Source: Lachnospiraceae bacterium EP-SM-12S-S03 (GTDB lineage: Bacteria; Bacillota; Clostridia; Lachnospirales; Lachnospiraceae). From it: 64,000 nt of DNA. The position numbers and the translations under genes are program-made. Under the pieces are notes generated by a model that had not been told where the DNA came from, did no database searches, and worked only from the letters and a program-made list of their open reading frames with translations. Location of the stretch: contig JAJBSL010000009.1 in assembly GCA_020540725.1 (NCBI GenBank), positions 1 to 64,000 of the forward strand. The letters run 5' to 3'. Positions 62,250 to 64,000 of the stretch are shown piece after piece (the stretch's first letter is position 1; each line of letters starts with the position of its first letter).

Positions 62250-63203
62250 CTAGTTCTTTCTTGCTGTCACAGACACCCACTCTCCCTGGTATGTGACTTC
62301 AAGTACTTCCAAGCCTGCTTTTTTCACAGCTTCCACAACTGTCTCTTCTTTGTCATCGATGATTCCGCTTGTAATGTAAACCCCGCCTTGTTTTAACTGA
62401 TTAACAATAACCGGCGTCAACGGTACAAGAACATCTGCAAGAATATTTGCAACCACAATGTCGTATTTCTCATACCCGACTTGATCCTGCACTTCTTTGT
62501 CATCAATGATATTTCCGATCATGACCTCATATCTTTCTCTTCCGATTCCGTTTTCTTCCATATTCTCATATGTCGCATCAATAGCACACGGATCCAAATC
62601 TGTTCCTACTGAATATTGCGCACCGAATTTCAAAGCCAGCATCCCCAGAATTCCGCTTCCACATCCTACATCCAGAATTCTGCTGTCTTCTTGCACAAAT
62701 TTGCGAAGCTGACGGATACAAAGCTGCGTTGTTTCATGCATTCCTGTTCCGAATGCAGTTCCCGGATCGATATGGATAACCATCTTATCCTTATCTTCCG
62801 GTTTTACTTTTTCCCAGGAAGGAATGATGAGAATATCATCTACATAAAACTGATGAAAATATTTCTTCCAGTTATTGATCCAATCCACATCTTCCGTCTG
62901 TGACTTTTCGATACTGCATTCTCCAAGATCCATGAATTCTTTCATCTCATCCAGCTCACGTTTTACGTTCTCGAGGATTCCATCAATATCTGCATCTTCC
63001 TCCAGATAGAAACTTAAGTAGGCTACTCCATCATCAGCTTCTGTCTCAGGCAGGATATCCACAAACATCTGCTCTTTCTCTGCTGCCGTAAGCGGAATCT
63101 TATCTTCAATTTCCACTCCTTCCACACCTAGATCAGCCAGCATACTGCTTACGATGTCTTCCGCCTCTGTCTTCGTTTTTAATCTGAATTTATTCCATTT
63201 CAT
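62250..63203 (-). CDS. prmA: Ribosomal protein L11 methyltransferase
   Basis: Trimethylates L11; 317 residues. The N-terminal substrate domain is longer than in E. coli. The linker and SAM domain show HIDPGTAFGTGMHETTQ, ILDVGCGSGILGMLALKFGA, VGTDLDPCAID and the NPPY-like VVANILADVL. It lies with rsmE in the usual pair; mntP precedes it by 18 bases. Confidence 0.96.
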   Translation of the reverse strand: MKWNKFRLKTKTEAEDIVSSMLADLGVEGVEIEDKIPLTAAEKEQMFVDILPETEADDGVAYLSFYLEEDADIDGILENVKRELDEMKEFMDLGECSIEKSQTEDVDWINNWKKYFHQFYVDDILIIPSWEKVKPEDKDKMVIHIDPGTAFGTGMHETTQLCIRQLRKFVQEDSRILDVGCGSGILGMLALKFGAQYSVGTDLDPCAIDATYENMEENGIGRERYEVMIGNIIDDKEVQDQVGYEKYDIVVANILADVLVPLTPVIVNQLKQGGVYITSGIIDDKEETVVEAVKKAGLEVLEVTYQGEWVSVTARKN

Positions 63204-63221
63204 ATTCTCACCTTCCTAGCT

Positions 63222-63800
63222 TTATCCTAATATTCCAAGATGTTCCAGAAGTATCTTAAGTCCCATTAGAATTAGGATGATACCTCCGGCAAGTTCTGCT
63301 TTTGTTTTATATTTTGCACCAAATACATTTCCGATTTTAACACCTGCCATGGAAATCACAAATGTAGTGACTCCAATAAAGGATACAGCAGGTACAATGT
63401 CTACCTGAAGGAATGCGAAAGTAACACCTACAGCAAGGGCATCGATACTTGTCGCCACAGCAAGTCCAAGCATTTCTTTCACCGCCAGTTCGTCTCCGTC
63501 CACACTGCATGCTTCTTCTTCCCCATCATCGGTCAGGGCTTCTTTTATCATATTAGCTCCAATCAGCGCAAGGAGAACAAATGCGATCCAATGGTCAATG
63601 GATGTGATCATATTTTTAAACTGTACGCCAAGAAAATATCCGATGGTCGGCATCCCCGCCTGAAACACACCAAAATATAATCCAACAATTACACTTTTTC
63701 TCCATGTGCATTTTTTCATGCACAATCCTTTACAGATAGAAACTGCAAAGGCATCCATAGACAATCCTACCGCAATTAAAAATAATTCTAATAACCCCAT
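63222..63800 (-). CDS. mntP: Manganese efflux pump MntP
   Basis: Polytopic protein of 192 residues with six helices in two inverted halves. Each half carries an Asp-containing motif, [10 protein letters not shown] (near residue 15) and [11 protein letters not shown] (near residue 115), essential in E. coli MntP. No yybP-ykoY riboswitch is upstream; it starts 13 bases after another gene, so manganese control would come from elsewhere. Confidence 0.93.
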   Translation of the reverse strand: MGLLELFLIAVGLSMDAFAVSICKGLCMKKCTWRKSVIVGLYFGVFQAGMPTIGYFLGVQFKNMITSIDHWIAFVLLALIGANMIKEALTDDGEEEACSVDGDELAVKEMLGLAVATSIDALAVGVTFAFLQVDIVPAVSFIGVTTFVISMAGVKIGNVFGAKYKTKAELAGGIILILMGLKILLEHLGILG

Positions 63801-63813
63801 GTAAATTTCTCCT

Positions 63814-64000
63814 CTAGTTTCCTACCATAATGCGGATGATTTCTTCATTCGTTTCTTTCATTCCTTCTTTTCCAAGGCGTCCTACATTTCGAATCGTCGC
63901 TTCAATTCCTTTTGTAACGATTCCTTCCCCATCATAGAACTGCTGCCCATGTTTATACATATTATAACCTAAGATTCCCGCATCGACTGCCGATGCAATT
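63814..64000 (-). CDS. C-terminal part of an unidentified gene, cut by window edge
   Basis: An open frame of 62 codons enters from the right and ends at a TAG. It reads [19 protein letters not shown] in its first half and ends [10 protein letters not shown]. Codon use and its tight spacing to mntP (13 bases) indicate a real gene of the same transcript. I do not recognise the family from this tail. Confidence 0.7.
   Translation of the reverse strand, partial: IASAVDAGILGYNMYKHGQQFYDGEGIVTKGIEATIRNVGRLGKEGMKETNEEIIRIMVGN

Overview
The window looks like core chromosome of a gut Lachnospiraceae (Clostridia, Firmicutes), close to the Mediterraneibacter/Dorea/Ruminococcus torques group. This is inferred from gene content and order: dgt-dnaG-rpoD-trmK-nif3, infC-rpmI-rplT, topA-codY, groESL with CIRCE, ireB-ruvX-DUF1292-fur, a sporulation sigma factor K, an LPXTG pilus locus and a GH112 galacto-N-biose phosphorylase. 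The DNA is moderately AT-rich, with strong Shine-Dalgarno sequences and sigma-A promoters spaced by 17 bp. Most genes lie on the minus strand.

Layout. 1-70 is the 5' end of what appears to be a group IIC intron placed just after the terminator of tgt-yajC. 126-3162 holds yajC, tgt and an L,D-transpeptidase. 3323-5322 holds aroC and a pseudouridine synthase on the plus strand. 5343-12457 holds a nucleoside kinase, nif3, trmK, rpoD, dnaG and dgt. 12629-13549 is a DUF2935 gene. 13583-13781 carries two tRNA-Leu(AAG) genes. 14036-15180 is infC-rpmI-rplT behind a leader that resembles the L20 attenuator. 15487-22952 holds an NlpC/P60 hydrolase with a WalR-like box, galacto-N-biose phosphorylase, a CPBP protease, AlaX and argS. 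23140-26693 (plus strand) holds a rubredoxin/flavin-reductase fusion with endonuclease IV behind a Fur-type palindrome, then a GntR-ABC transporter operon with its own operator. 26746-29293 holds pepV, azlCD and tRNA-Arg(CCG).

29364-36771 is the main accessory locus. In transcript order it encodes a DUF5688-like protein, a large LPATG tip-type adhesin, an LPGTG backbone pilin, a class C sortase, a small cell-wall protein with an APQTN signal and a class B sortase. It reads as a self-contained pilus assembly and anchoring system. 36994-48416 returns to housekeeping genes: efp, yqeG, fructokinase, amidase, guaB, groESL, codY and topA. 48418-57152 holds dprA, yifB/comM, sigK, the tRNA-U34 modification pair trhP-trmR, rnjA, fur, DUF1292, ruvX and ireB. 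57230-64000 holds mtaB, an HPr-like protein lacking the phosphorylatable histidine, thiI with its cysteine desulfurase and a possible 30-residue cysteine-containing peptide, rsmE, prmA, mntP and a truncated gene.

Regulatory logic visible in the DNA: perfect CIRCE at groES, a CodY-like box at codY, a WalR-like box at the NlpC/P60 gene, a Fur/PerR-shaped operator at the rubredoxin gene, an inverted-repeat operator at the GntR gene, and mutually exclusive hairpins upstream of infC.
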